Shown here piece after piece: positions 42,825 through 51,037 of a DNA stretch of 64,000 nucleotides. The DNA lies in the NCBI RefSeq assembly GCF_039534165.1, contig NZ_BAAAUX010000012.1:62001-126000 (forward strand). Direction: 5' to 3'. The DNA is from Saccharopolyspora_D taberi (GTDB taxonomy: Bacteria > Actinomycetota > Actinomycetes > Mycobacteriales > Pseudonocardiaceae). The notes under the pieces are model-generated. The model was not told the DNA's origin and searched no databases. It saw only the letters and a program-made list of their open reading frames with translations. The position numbers and the translations under genes are program-made. Every line of letters begins with the position of its first letter. Positions within the stretch are counted from its first letter, which is position 1.

Positions 42825-44381
42825 ATGCTGGACATCCGGGCGCTGATCGAGCGGGTCGGGCCGACGCTGCTGCGCACCGTGATCCTCCCGGAGTCCACCG
42901 ACTGCGTCGGCGACGTCGTCATCGCCGAGCCGGAGCAGCCGCCGCGGGCCGCCCAGGGCGACCTGGTGCTGGGCGTCGCGGTCCGCGGGTCCGGGCAGGC
43001 AGCCGCGCTCGCCAGGGACTGCGGGGCGGAAGGCGCGGCGGCCCTGCTGCTCAAGCCGCCGCTGTCCGGCGACCCGGCGGTGGTGGCCGCGGCCCAGGAG
43101 GCCGGGATCGCGCTGGTCGAGGTGCGGGCGGGCACGGCGTGGGCGCAGCTGGTGTGGCTGATCCGGGCGGCGCTGGCCGGGACGGCGACGCAGGAGACCG
43201 ACACCCGCGGCCCACCGCTGGGCGACCTGTTCCGGCTGGCCGACGCGGTCGCCGACGTCGTGGACGCGCCGGTCACCATCGAGGACGCGCACTCCCAGGT
43301 GCTGGCCTACTCCGCCCGGCAGGACCTGACCGACCCCGCCCGGATCTCCACGATCATGGGCCGCAAGCAGCCGGACGACGTGCTGGCCAAGTTCCGCGCC
43401 CGGGGCACGTTCCGGCAGCTCAGCAAGGGCCGGTCGGCGATCTTCGTGCCCGCCCAGGGCGACGGCACGCTGCCCAGGCTGGTGGTCCCGATCCGGATGG
43501 GCGGCGAGCTGCTGGGGTCGATGTGGGCGGTGGTGCCTGGCGAGGTGTCCGAGGAGCGGTCGACGGCCTTCGCCGACACCGCGCCGCTGGTCGCGCTGCA
43601 ACTGCTGCGCTGGCGCGCGGTCGCCGACGCCGAGCGGCAGCGGTCGGCCGAGCAGGTGCGGCAGCTGCTGGAAGGCGGCGAGCGGTGGCGGACCGCGGCG
43701 ACCGAGCTGGCGGTCTCGCAGGACCCGCACCGGGTGGTCGCGCTCGGCGTGAGCGCCTCTGCCGAGCAGGCGGAAGGGCACCGGCTGGCGATCTGGGAGT
43801 GGATCACGCGCGGGGTCGGGCGGCGCCCGCTGGTGACCGAGATCGGCAACGTGCTCTACGCGCTGGTGCCGGACCGGCCCGGCCAGGGCGGCTGGCCGGT
43901 GCTGCGCGCGGCGCTGACCGCGAGCGAGGACGAGCCGAAACCGCTGGTCGCCGTGGGCACGGCAGTCGGCGTCGCCGATCTCGCGCGCTCGCGCGCGGAG
44001 GCCGACGAACTGCTTGCGCTACTGCGCGCCGGGCAGGTGCGCAAGCGGGTCGCGGTGTACGAGGACCTGTGGCACCTGCTGGTGCTGAGCCGGATGGCGG
44101 GGGCGTCGACCGACGCCGGGGTCGCCTCGCTCGGACCGCTGCCGCTGTTGCGCGAGCACGACCGCGATCAGGGCACCGAGTACCTCAGCACGCTGCACGC
44201 GTGGCTGCGCCACCCCGGCGATCCGCGGACCGCCAGCCGCGACCTGCGGGTGCATCCGAACACTTTCCGGTACCGGATGAAGCGGATCACGCAGCTGGTC
44301 GATGTCGATCTCGACGATGCCGACGTGCGGGCCGCGCTGCTCGTGCAGTTGCTCGCCGAGCGGTGGGCTCAGCACGGGTGA
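42825..44381 (+). CDS. PucR family transcriptional regulator
   Basis: 518 residues from ATG at 42825, GGGAGGAGG upstream; the longer open frame runs through the riboswitch leader DNA and is not used. An N-terminal sensory region (about 1-130, PucR-like) precedes a GAF/diguanylate-cyclase-like middle part. The C-terminal HTH_30 contains LHAWLRHPGDPRTASRDL and HPNTFRYRMKRITQLVDVDL (about 460-495). PucR regulators respond to purine or amino-acid catabolites; the target is unknown. It is divergent from gcvH-sdaA, so a link with glycine/serine use is possible. Element A2 starts right behind its stop. Confidence 0.88.
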   Translation: MLDIRALIERVGPTLLRTVILPESTDCVGDVVIAEPEQPPRAAQGDLVLGVAVRGSGQAAALARDCGAEGAAALLLKPPLSGDPAVVAAAQEAGIALVEVRAGTAWAQLVWLIRAALAGTATQETDTRGPPLGDLFRLADAVADVVDAPVTIEDAHSQVLAYSARQDLTDPARISTIMGRKQPDDVLAKFRARGTFRQLSKGRSAIFVPAQGDGTLPRLVVPIRMGGELLGSMWAVVPGEVSEERSTAFADTAPLVALQLLRWRAVADAERQRSAEQVRQLLEGGERWRTAATELAVSQDPHRVVALGVSASAEQAEGHRLAIWEWITRGVGRRPLVTEIGNVLYALVPDRPGQGGWPVLRAALTASEDEPKPLVAVGTAVGVADLARSRAEADELLALLRAGQVRKRVAVYEDLWHLLVLSRMAGASTDAGVASLGPLPLLREHDRDQGTEYLSTLHAWLRHPGDPRTASRDLRVHPNTFRYRMKRITQLVDVDLDDADVRAALLVQLLAERWAQHG

Positions 44382-44397
44382 GGGGGGGTTGGGGTTG

Positions 44398-44686
44398 TGG
44401 CGGTTTGGGTTCTGTTGCGTGGGTGGTTTCCGGGGCTCTCGCCGACCCCGGACCCCCGGCAGACCCCCGGCAGACCTCCGGGATGAGTGGGGGTTGTGCG
44501 CTGCGGTTCGGTTGGGGTGGTTCTCATCCCGTCGGCCTCCACAAGGGCTATCAGACCGCGTCAAGGGGGCGGTTTGTGTTGGCCCGCTGCGGTTTCCGGG
44601 CTTGTGCCCCCTTGACACGGTCTGATCGGGCTGGCGCCAGGCCGACGGGATGAGAACCAAACCCCGCCCTTGTGGGTGGGGACTTC
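44398..44686. repeat. Palindromic intergenic repeat, family A, copy 2 (inverted)
   Basis: Inverse orientation to copies 1 and 3. The nested palindromes ATCAGACCGCGTCAAGGGGGC/GCCCCCTTGACACGGTCTGAT and GGTTCTCATCCCGTCGGCCT/AGGCCGACGGGATGAGAACC are all conserved. In the outer stem A1 has GTCGAC and this copy GTCGGC, with the matching change in the other arm, so the stem stays perfect. The element fills the gap between the convergent PucR and membrane-protein genes. Confidence 0.9.
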
Positions 44687-44729
44687 GTTGTTGCTGGGCA
44701 CGGTTGGCTCAGTGGCGGCGATGCGTTCC

Positions 44730-45542
44730 TCAGGCCCCGAGCGCCTGCTTCGCCCGGTCGGTCGCGAGTTCTGGGCGGGACGCGGGGTTGTCCTGGTAGT
44801 GGCGCAGCAGGGCCAGCAGCACCGCCGGGTCGCCCGCGAGGTCGCGGCCGGGGATGCGCAGGGCCGGGACTTCGGGCAGCTTGTCCTCGTGCCAGATCCG
44901 GGCGATCTGGCGCCTGCGCCAGGACGCTCCCGGTCGGCCCGAGATCCAGATCTCCGGGCCGTCGCGGTGCAGCGGGCGGATCTCGGCGACGTCGCCCCAC
45001 GGCAGGAACGACTCGTGGGTCCAGCCGCGGTGGTGGATCCCCGCCGGGGAGAGCCGGACCTTCCCCGGCGCGAACGAGCCCTTGAGCATCACCACCGGCA
45101 GGGACAGCGGGACCAGCGCCGCGATCCCGAGGAGCACCGCCCTGCCGACCTGGGGGTGGCCGATCTCCAGCGCTCCAACGACGCCCAGCACGAACGGTGC
45201 CGCGGTGGTCAGGCTCAGCAGGACGAACAGGGTGAACTGCACCCTGGAGTACGGCATCTCCAACGCCATCGTCGCGTCGTCGGCCGCCTTCGTCCGCAGC
45301 GGACGGGCTCCGGCCTTGCGCGGCCGGAGTTTGGCGTCGAAGACCAGCACCGCCAGCTCCGCGAAGATCAGGGCGAAGACCAGCATGTAGCGGAAGCCGG
45401 ACGACCAGTTGGTCAGCTGGTTGCGGATCGCGATCGCCAGTGCCGCCGCGCACAGGACCAGGAACGCCGCCGTGACCAGCCGCGCCGCGCGCGGAGGCCG
45501 GGCGCTCCACTGCTCCGGCCAGGGTGCTCTGGTGCTGTTCAC
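44730..45542 (-). CDS. Four-TM membrane protein with PH-like C-terminal domain, unknown function
   Basis: 270 residues, GTG start overlapping the upstream stop by four bases (GTGA). Two pairs of membrane helices (about 22-40, 47-66; 102-122, 130-155). The following 80 residues, beginning KGSFAPGKVRLSPAGI, look like a bacterial PH domain (beta strands, then FLPWGDVAEIRP). It is translationally coupled to the HTH/ricin membrane protein upstream, so the two most likely act together. I know of no function for it. Confidence 0.8.
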   Translation of the reverse strand: MNSTRAPWPEQWSARPPRAARLVTAAFLVLCAAALAIAIRNQLTNWSSGFRYMLVFALIFAELAVLVFDAKLRPRKAGARPLRTKAADDATMALEMPYSRVQFTLFVLLSLTTAAPFVLGVVGALEIGHPQVGRAVLLGIAALVPLSLPVVMLKGSFAPGKVRLSPAGIHHRGWTHESFLPWGDVAEIRPLHRDGPEIWISGRPGASWRRRQIARIWHEDKLPEVPALRIPGRDLAGDPAVLLALLRHYQDNPASRPELATDRAKQALGA

Positions 45543-46405
45543 GCTGGCTCCATCGTGAAGACTTGGTCAGGTGAAGCGGTGCACTCCTGCCGCCGGACCT
45601 CGCGCGGCTGCTGCGGCGGGCCCGCGGCCAGCCCGAAGCACTCGCGCTCGACCAGCGGCAGGATCCGCCAGTGGCCGTCGGCGGGCTCCAGCCGGAACCG
45701 CTGGGTCTGGCTGGTCTCCAGGCACCCCTGGAGCCGCAGGTGGTCGCGGTTGCCGACGTCGAGGCACCAGGTGCTGCCGCCGGTCTCCGGGTTGTAGACC
45801 TTGATCCGGTAGACGTCGTCGGTCTTCTCCCAGGCGAACCGCTGGGCAGGCTTGGGATCGTCGCGGCACGGCGCCTCGACGACCATCGGGTTCCCGTCGC
45901 CGTCCTTGCCCGTGATGTCGAGGCAGTTGCCCGCCTGCGTCCGCAGCACGTACCAGTGCACGTTCGGCGGGCGGACCATGTCCGGGCCGAACAGCAGGAA
46001 CACCACGAAACCCGCGCACGCCACGAACCCCGAGACCGCCGTGACCGGGCGCGGCCCGCGCCTGCGGCCGGGCTCGGGGAACGGCGCTTCGGGCTCCCGG
46101 CTCGGGACCGGGGCACCGGCACCGGCCGACAGCCGGTCGTGGCACGCGAGCCAGCGGGCGGTCTCCTCCGGATTCGCACCGCACGCGCGCACGAAGGCGC
46201 TGGTCAGCTCCCGCCGCGGCAGCGAGTCGCGGCGCAGCGCGGTGGCCAGGGTGCTGTAGGGCAGCACGTCGCCGTTCGCCGTCGCGCGGGCCTCCACCTG
46301 GCGGTAGGTCAACCCGGACCACGACCGCAACCGGCGCATCGACTCCACGAACTCCGCGGCGTTGCCGGCGTCGTCGGGGGCCGGGAACTCGCGATTCTCG
46401 GTCAC
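45539..46405 (-). CDS. Transmembrane HTH-domain protein with extracytoplasmic ricin-type trefoil lectin domain
   Basis: 288 residues from GTG at 46405, GGAAGG six bases upstream; the longer frame from 46489 is unlikely. Residues 15-95 form a helix-turn-helix-like domain (SMRRLRSWSGLTYRQVEARA, then PYSTLATALRRDSLPRREL), common in actinobacteria. One membrane helix at 121-140. The last 140 residues make a beta-trefoil: three Q-x-F repeats (PAQRFAW, QTQRFRL, DQVFTM) and paired cysteines (NCLDITG, APCRDD, WCLDVGN, GCLET). The layout is a one-component sensor with an outside carbohydrate-binding part and an inside DNA- or protein-binding part. Coupled to the membrane protein at 44730. Confidence 0.83.
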   Translation of the reverse strand: MTENREFPAPDDAGNAAEFVESMRRLRSWSGLTYRQVEARATANGDVLPYSTLATALRRDSLPRRELTSAFVRACGANPEETARWLACHDRLSAGAGAPVPSREPEAPFPEPGRRRGPRPVTAVSGFVACAGFVVFLLFGPDMVRPPNVHWYVLRTQAGNCLDITGKDGDGNPMVVEAPCRDDPKPAQRFAWEKTDDVYRIKVYNPETGGSTWCLDVGNRDHLRLQGCLETSQTQRFRLEPADGHWRILPLVERECFGLAAGPPQQPREVRRQECTASPDQVFTMEPA

Positions 46406-46554
46406 CTGCTGCCTTCCTGGCCGCTCGGACTTGCCCGTCGGCGCACCACGTTCTGCCTGGTCATACCGCCTTCGGGAGGTGTCCGGCACAGATTCGAACA
46501 GATCTTGAGTCTACGAAGGCCCTTCACCTCCGGTGTGATCACCCCGGGCCGGCT

Positions 46555-46579
46555 CCGTTTGTGCTGGGAGCACAAACGG
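46555..46579. promoter_or_regulatory. Perfect palindrome upstream of alanine dehydrogenase
   Basis: CCGTTTGTGCT (46555-46565) and AGCACAAACGG (46569-46579) are exact reverse complements around GGG. It lies 88-112 bases before the ald GTG and about 150 bases before the divergent sensor gene. A site of an Lrp/AsnC-type regulator (as AldR in mycobacteria) is the likely meaning. Confidence 0.65.
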
Positions 46580-46666
46580 GCACCGGCAATCTCAGTGCGT
46601 GGAATGATGCGGCGCGGACGCGGGCAGCGGATCGTAAGGCGCAACCACCGAGAAAGGATTTGCGCC

Positions 46667-47782
46667 GTGAAGATCGCAGTTCCGCGCGAGATCAAGAACA
46701 ACGAGTACCGGGTCGCCATCACTCCCGCGGGCGTGCACGAGCTGACCAGCCGCGGCCACGAGGTCTTCGTCGAGGCGCAGGCAGGCGCCGGTTCGTCCAT
46801 CCCGGACGAGGACTACCTGGCCGCGGGCGCCAAGGTGCTGCGCACCGCCGACGAGGTCTGGGGCGAGGGCCAGCTGGTGCTCAAGGTCAAGGAACCGATC
46901 GCCGAGGAGTACCCGCGGCTGCGGCGCGACCAGGTGCTGTTCACCTACCTGCACCTCGCGGCCTCGGCGGAGCTGACCGACGCGATGGTCGACTCGGGCG
47001 TCACCGGCATCGCCTACGAGACGGTGCAGACCGGCAACGGGAGCCTGCCGCTGCTGGCCCCGATGAGCGAGGTCGCGGGCCGGCTCGCCCCGCAGGTGGG
47101 CGCGTACTCGCTGATGCGGCCCAGCGGTGGCCGCGGCGTGCTGCCGGGTGGCGTTCCCGGCGTGCACCCGGCGCGGGTCGTGGTGATCGGCGGCGGTGTC
47201 GCCGGCCTGAACGCCGCCCGCGTCGCGCTGGGCATGGGCGCCGACGTCGAGCTGCTCGACACCAACGTCGACAAGCTGCGCGAGATCGACCGCGACTTCC
47301 ACGGCCGGATCCGGACCGTGGCCTCCAACCGCTACTCGGTCGAGCAGGCCGTCCGGGCCGCCGACCTGGTGATCGGCGCGGTGCTGATCCCGGGCGCGAA
47401 GGCCCCGAAGCTGGTGTCCAACCACCTCGTGTCGGAGATGAAGCCGGGCAGCGTGCTGGTCGACATCGCCATCGACCAGGGCGGCTGCTTCGCCGACTCC
47501 CGCCCGACCACGCACGACGACCCGACCTACAAGGTCCACGACTCGGTCTTCTACTGCGTGGCCAACATGCCGGGCGCGGTGCCCAACACCTCGACGCACG
47601 CGCTGACCAACGTCACGCTGCCCTACGCGGTGCGCATCGCCGACAACGGCTGGCAGCAGGCGTGCCGGGCGGACGAGGCGCTGGCGCTGGGCGTCAACAC
47701 CCACGACGGCAAGCTGGTCAACCAGCCGGTCGCCGAGGCCCACGGCCGCACCGCGACCCCGCTGGCCGACGTCCTGTCCTGA
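46667..47782 (+). CDS. ald: Alanine dehydrogenase
   Basis: 371 residues from GTG at 46667, AAAGGA upstream. Residues known from the mycobacterial enzyme are at the same numbers: Lys75 in LKVKEPI and His96 in TYLHLAAS. The Rossmann motif VVIGGGVAGLNAARVALGMG is near 170, and the NAD pocket continues to DIAIDQGGC. It interconverts L-alanine and pyruvate with ammonia and NAD, feeding catabolism or, in low oxygen, recycling NADH. Single gene, closed by a strong hairpin. Confidence 0.97.
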   Translation: MKIAVPREIKNNEYRVAITPAGVHELTSRGHEVFVEAQAGAGSSIPDEDYLAAGAKVLRTADEVWGEGQLVLKVKEPIAEEYPRLRRDQVLFTYLHLAASAELTDAMVDSGVTGIAYETVQTGNGSLPLLAPMSEVAGRLAPQVGAYSLMRPSGGRGVLPGGVPGVHPARVVVIGGGVAGLNAARVALGMGADVELLDTNVDKLREIDRDFHGRIRTVASNRYSVEQAVRAADLVIGAVLIPGAKAPKLVSNHLVSEMKPGSVLVDIAIDQGGCFADSRPTTHDDPTYKVHDSVFYCVANMPGAVPNTSTHALTNVTLPYAVRIADNGWQQACRADEALALGVNTHDGKLVNQPVAEAHGRTATPLADVLS

Positions 47783-47790
47783 CGCCACGA

Positions 47791-47835
47791 CCCGAAGGGC
47801 CCGAAGAGCGCACCCGGCTCTTCGGGCCCTTCGGG
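47791..47835 (+). terminator. Strong terminator after ald
   Basis: CCCGAAGGGCCCGAAGAGC (47791-47809) pairs perfectly over 19 bases with GCTCTTCGGGCCCTTCGGG (47817-47835), seven-base loop. Starts eight bases after the ald stop. Little T-run follows. Confidence 0.9.
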
Positions 47836-48163
47836 TTCGAATCCTCAACCGGCGCAGCCAGGCGAAGCCGCGGGAAACGAGATCATTAAGGGGCGGCCCG
47901 CTCAACCAGCCTGGGGGTCACCGGGAGCAGGCCGCCGACTTCAGTGTAAGACACGATCGGCTGTTTGCCGACGAGAGAAGCAACGTCATCACGTCGATTT
48001 CATGCGAAATCGATAACCACTCGATCGCGTGAACCGAGCACTTCACCCGTGCAGGCGGCATTTCCGCCTGCCGATGTCCCCCATCGGAGTAGTTGTGGCG
48101 CGCCAGTCCCAAAACCGTGGGTGCGCCGTTCCAGTGACAGCGTCACCGAGGAGGACTACGACG
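47836..48163. other. Intergenic stretch with a small hairpin, no gene seen
   Basis: About 330 bp of lower GC than average. It contains CGATTTC (47995-48001) and GAAATCG (48006-48012) around a four-base loop, either an operator or a small hairpin. A stretch GGGTTCGAATCC at 47833-47844 resembles a tRNA T-arm, but nothing upstream folds as a tRNA. I see no reading frame that looks real. Confidence 0.5.
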
Positions 48164-48700
48164 ATGGCGAACGACGCTTCCCCGACCGACGGTACGGCGA
48201 TCCGGCACGCGGTCCTGGACCACCTCGACCTGCTCGACCGGACCGCCGCCGAGGGCTGCCCGGAGGAGCTGCTGCCGGTGGCCCGGACCGGGCTGCACCT
48301 GCTGGCCGAGGGCCTGCGAGCGCTGCTCGACGCGCACCGCCCGGACCAGAACGGCCGCTGCCCCACCTGCCCCGGCCTGCTGCGCGGCAGGCAGTGGCCC
48401 TGCGCCGCGTGGCTCGCCGCCCACCGGCGCCTGCTCGGCGACCGCCCGCGGGCGCTGCTGCGCGCCCCGCACCCCGAGCCGCCCGCCGAGTCCGCGATCG
48501 AGGTGCGGCCCCCGGTCGTCGCGACGACCGGCGACAACGGCCCCGGTGACTGGAACACCGACGAGTTCCCGGTCACCGATCCGGATCCGGCCCCGCCACC
48601 GATCGGCGGCCACCTGGAGACCGACCACACCAAGATCTACCGCGCCGCCGTCTCGGATCGGCCGATCCGGTGGCCGCGGCTGCGGCTCCCGCTGCGCTGA
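48164..48700 (+). CDS. Hypothetical protein with CxxC motif
   Basis: 178 residues from ATG at 48164, GAGGAGG nine bases upstream. Residues 12-90 are helical with many Leu/Ala and contain GRCPTCPG and, 15 residues later, WPCAAW, possibly a zinc site (three cysteines and nearby histidines). The rest is proline-rich and acidic. I know similar short actinobacterial proteins, all uncharacterised. No signal or membrane segment. Upstream is the long gap after ald; downstream the ABC pair. Confidence 0.75.
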   Translation: MANDASPTDGTAIRHAVLDHLDLLDRTAAEGCPEELLPVARTGLHLLAEGLRALLDAHRPDQNGRCPTCPGLLRGRQWPCAAWLAAHRRLLGDRPRALLRAPHPEPPAESAIEVRPPVVATTGDNGPGDWNTDEFPVTDPDPAPPPIGGHLETDHTKIYRAAVSDRPIRWPRLRLPLR

Positions 48701-48810
48701 TTCCACAGCGCCGATTCCCGGGCACCGATTCCACGACTCCCCCCGGATCACCGGACCGCGTGCGGCAGGATGGGTGACGGCCAATCGCGAACCGTGACGA
48801 TGGAGGGTGT

Positions 48811-49797
48811 GTGCACGACGGCAGCGGCCGGATCACCGTGCAGGGTCTCGGCAAGAGCTTCGGGCCGGTCCACGCGGTCCGGGACCTCAGCTTCACCGTG
48901 CAGCCCGGCACGGTGACCGGCTTCCTCGGCCCCAACGGGTCCGGCAAGACGACCACCCTGCGGATGATCCTCGGGCTGATCGAGCCCAGCACCGGCTCGG
49001 CGACGGTCAACGGGGTGCCGTTCCGCGGGCTGCCCAACCCCGGCACCGTGGTCGGTGCGGTGCTGGAGGCGCAGAGCTTCCACCCCGGGCGCACCGCCAG
49101 GGACCACCTGCGCTGCTACGCGGCGGCGATGCGGCTGCCCGACCGGCAGGCCGACCAGGTCCTCGAACTCGTCGGGCTGGGCACCGCGGCCAAGCGCCGG
49201 GCAGGCGGGTTCTCGCTGGGCATGCGCCAGCGGCTGGCGCTGGCGACCGCGCTGCTGGGCGATCCGCAGATCCTGGTCCTCGACGAACCGTCCAACGGGC
49301 TCGACCCGGAGGGCATCGCCTGGCTGCGCAGCTTCCTGAAGTCCTTCGCCGCCACCGGGCGGACCGTGCTGGTCTCCAGCCACCTGCTCCGCGAGATGGA
49401 GCACACCGTCGACCACGTGGTGATCGTCAGCCGCGGCGAGTGCGTCTACAACGGACACCTCGACGAGCTGCGGGCCGCGCAGCGCTCGCGGGTGCTGGTG
49501 CAGGCCGCCGATCCCGCCGCGCTGGTCGCGGCCCTGGAGCGGGAGGGCCTGGCGGCCGAGGCGACCCCGGACGGCAGGCTGGCGATCCCCGGCGCCGACT
49601 CCCGGGTGGTCGCAGACCTCGCGCTGGAGGCGGGCGTCGCGCTGTACGGGATGCAGGACGAGCGCGTCGACCTGGAGCAGCTGTTCTTCCAGCTCACCAA
49701 CGGCCAGTTCGCGGGGGCCCAGAACGCGCCGTCCCGGTGGGGCCCGCCGCCCGCGCCCGGGTACGGCCCGCACGGCGGTTTCGGAGGTAACGCCTGA
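48811..49797 (+). CDS. ABC transporter ATP-binding protein
   Basis: 328 residues, GTG start. Walker A GPNGSGKTT (about residue 43), signature as FSLGMRQRLALATAL in place of LSGGQ (normal for this DrrA/BcrA-type group), Walker B ILVLDEPSNGLDPEG and the switch histidine in VLVSSHLLREME. A C-terminal extension of about 100 residues follows. It energises the permease encoded by the next gene, whose start overlaps this stop (TGATG). Such pairs export drugs, lipids or peptides. Confidence 0.93.
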   Translation: MHDGSGRITVQGLGKSFGPVHAVRDLSFTVQPGTVTGFLGPNGSGKTTTLRMILGLIEPSTGSATVNGVPFRGLPNPGTVVGAVLEAQSFHPGRTARDHLRCYAAAMRLPDRQADQVLELVGLGTAAKRRAGGFSLGMRQRLALATALLGDPQILVLDEPSNGLDPEGIAWLRSFLKSFAATGRTVLVSSHLLREMEHTVDHVVIVSRGECVYNGHLDELRAAQRSRVLVQAADPAALVAALEREGLAAEATPDGRLAIPGADSRVVADLALEAGVALYGMQDERVDLEQLFFQLTNGQFAGAQNAPSRWGPPPAPGYGPHGGFGGNA

Positions 49798-50645
49798 TGG
49801 GCGCGCTGATCAAGGCGGAGTTCCGCAAGATCTTCACCGTCAACCTGTGGTGGGCGCTGCTCGTCCCGGTCGCCGTGATGAGCTTCGGCGCGGGCTGGCT
49901 GGGCAGCGGGTTCGGCACGATCAGCCAGCTGGAGAAGGAGCTCGGCCAGCCGCTGCCGCTCGGGCTGCTGACGGTGTCGCTGTCGACGAACTACAGCACC
50001 GCGTTCGCGGCGGTGTTCGGCGGCCTGGCCGTCGCGGGCGAGCACCGCACCCGGAGCATCACCACGACCTACCTGACCGCGAACCCCCGCGGCTCGGTGC
50101 TGGCGGCGAAGTTCGTGGCCTACACCGGCATGGGCGTGCTCTACGGGCTGGTGAACCTGCTGTTCTCCAGCCTCGGCGGACTCGTCGGAGCGGGCTTCGA
50201 CGGCTTCGGCGACCCGGGCGACTGGTTCGCGGTAGGCGCGGCCGGACTGCTGGCGATGGTGCTGTGGACGCTGCTGGGCGTCGGGTTCGGCGCGCTGGTG
50301 TCGAGCCCGATCGCGGTGATCGTCTCGCTGCTGGTCTACAAGTTCGTGTTCGAGTTCATCGTCACGACGTTCATGACCGGCTCGGACGCGCCCTGGATCA
50401 CCGCCTACCTGCCCGGCTCGGCGGGCAACGGGATCGTCGGCAACCTGGCGGTCCCGGTGTTCATCAGCGCCGTCGCGGGCACGAACGAGCCGGACATCCC
50501 GCGCGAGGCGTTCGAGGTGCTGCACTACGTCTTCGGCGGCACCTATGCGCACCCGTGGTGGGCGAGCGCGCTCACGTTCCTCGGCTACGCCGCCGTCTTC
50601 TGCGCGGCGGGCTGGTACGTCAGCGGCAAGCGCGACATCACCTGA
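49797..50645 (+). CDS. ABC-2 type permease
   Basis: 282 residues. Six hydrophobic segments, the first after a cytoplasmic start ALIKAEFRKIFTVNLWWAL typical of ABC-2 permeases, and a large loop at about 45-65. Forms the membrane part of the exporter with the preceding ATPase. Substrate unknown; the BcrA/DrrA-like ATPase suggests efflux of a toxic compound. Element A3 follows its stop after 30 bases. Confidence 0.9.
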   Translation: MGALIKAEFRKIFTVNLWWALLVPVAVMSFGAGWLGSGFGTISQLEKELGQPLPLGLLTVSLSTNYSTAFAAVFGGLAVAGEHRTRSITTTYLTANPRGSVLAAKFVAYTGMGVLYGLVNLLFSSLGGLVGAGFDGFGDPGDWFAVGAAGLLAMVLWTLLGVGFGALVSSPIAVIVSLLVYKFVFEFIVTTFMTGSDAPWITAYLPGSAGNGIVGNLAVPVFISAVAGTNEPDIPREAFEVLHYVFGGTYAHPWWASALTFLGYAAVFCAAGWYVSGKRDIT

Positions 50646-50675
50646 GGACCTGACCCGACACACCCCGCAGCCGAG

Positions 50676-50972
50676 GAAGTCTCCACGTACAAGGGCGGGG
50701 TTTGGTTCTCATCCCGTCGGCCTGGCGCCAGCCCGATCAGACCGTGTCAAGGGGGCACAAGCCCGGAAACCGCAGCGGGCCAACACAAACCGCCCCCTTG
50801 ACGCGGTCTGATAGCCCTTGTGGAGGCCGACGGGATGAGAACCACCCCAACCGAACCGCAGCGGACAACGGAGACTCATCCCGGAGGTCTGCCAGGGGTC
50901 TGGGGCCGGCGAGGACCCCAGAACCACGAGCCCTACCGGACTCCGAACCGGCAAAGCCCCTTCGGCCCCTGT
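50676..50972. repeat. Palindromic intergenic repeat, family A, copy 3
   Basis: Same orientation as copy 1, with the flanking word GGAAGTCTCCAC and the tail ending GAACCGGCAAAGCCCCTTCGGCCCC. Nested palindromes GGTTCTCATCCCGTCGGCCT and ATCAGACCGTGTCAAGGGGGC with their partners are fully kept. It lies between the permease stop and the start of the fused exporter, two genes read in the same direction. Confidence 0.9.
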
Positions 50973-51037
50973 GCGAGGGCTCACAGCGACCGGTTGAGCG
51001 GTCCTGCAACGTCGGTGTCGCGACCTAGTCTGGCAAC

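Noticed and set aside
47833..47844. GGGTTCGAATCC, a tRNA T-arm-like word after the ald terminator, thought of as a tRNA remnant or att site
   Set aside because: The preceding 76 bases are the ald end and its terminator hairpin, the T-stem pairs only partly, and no integrase or duplicated end was seen nearby.
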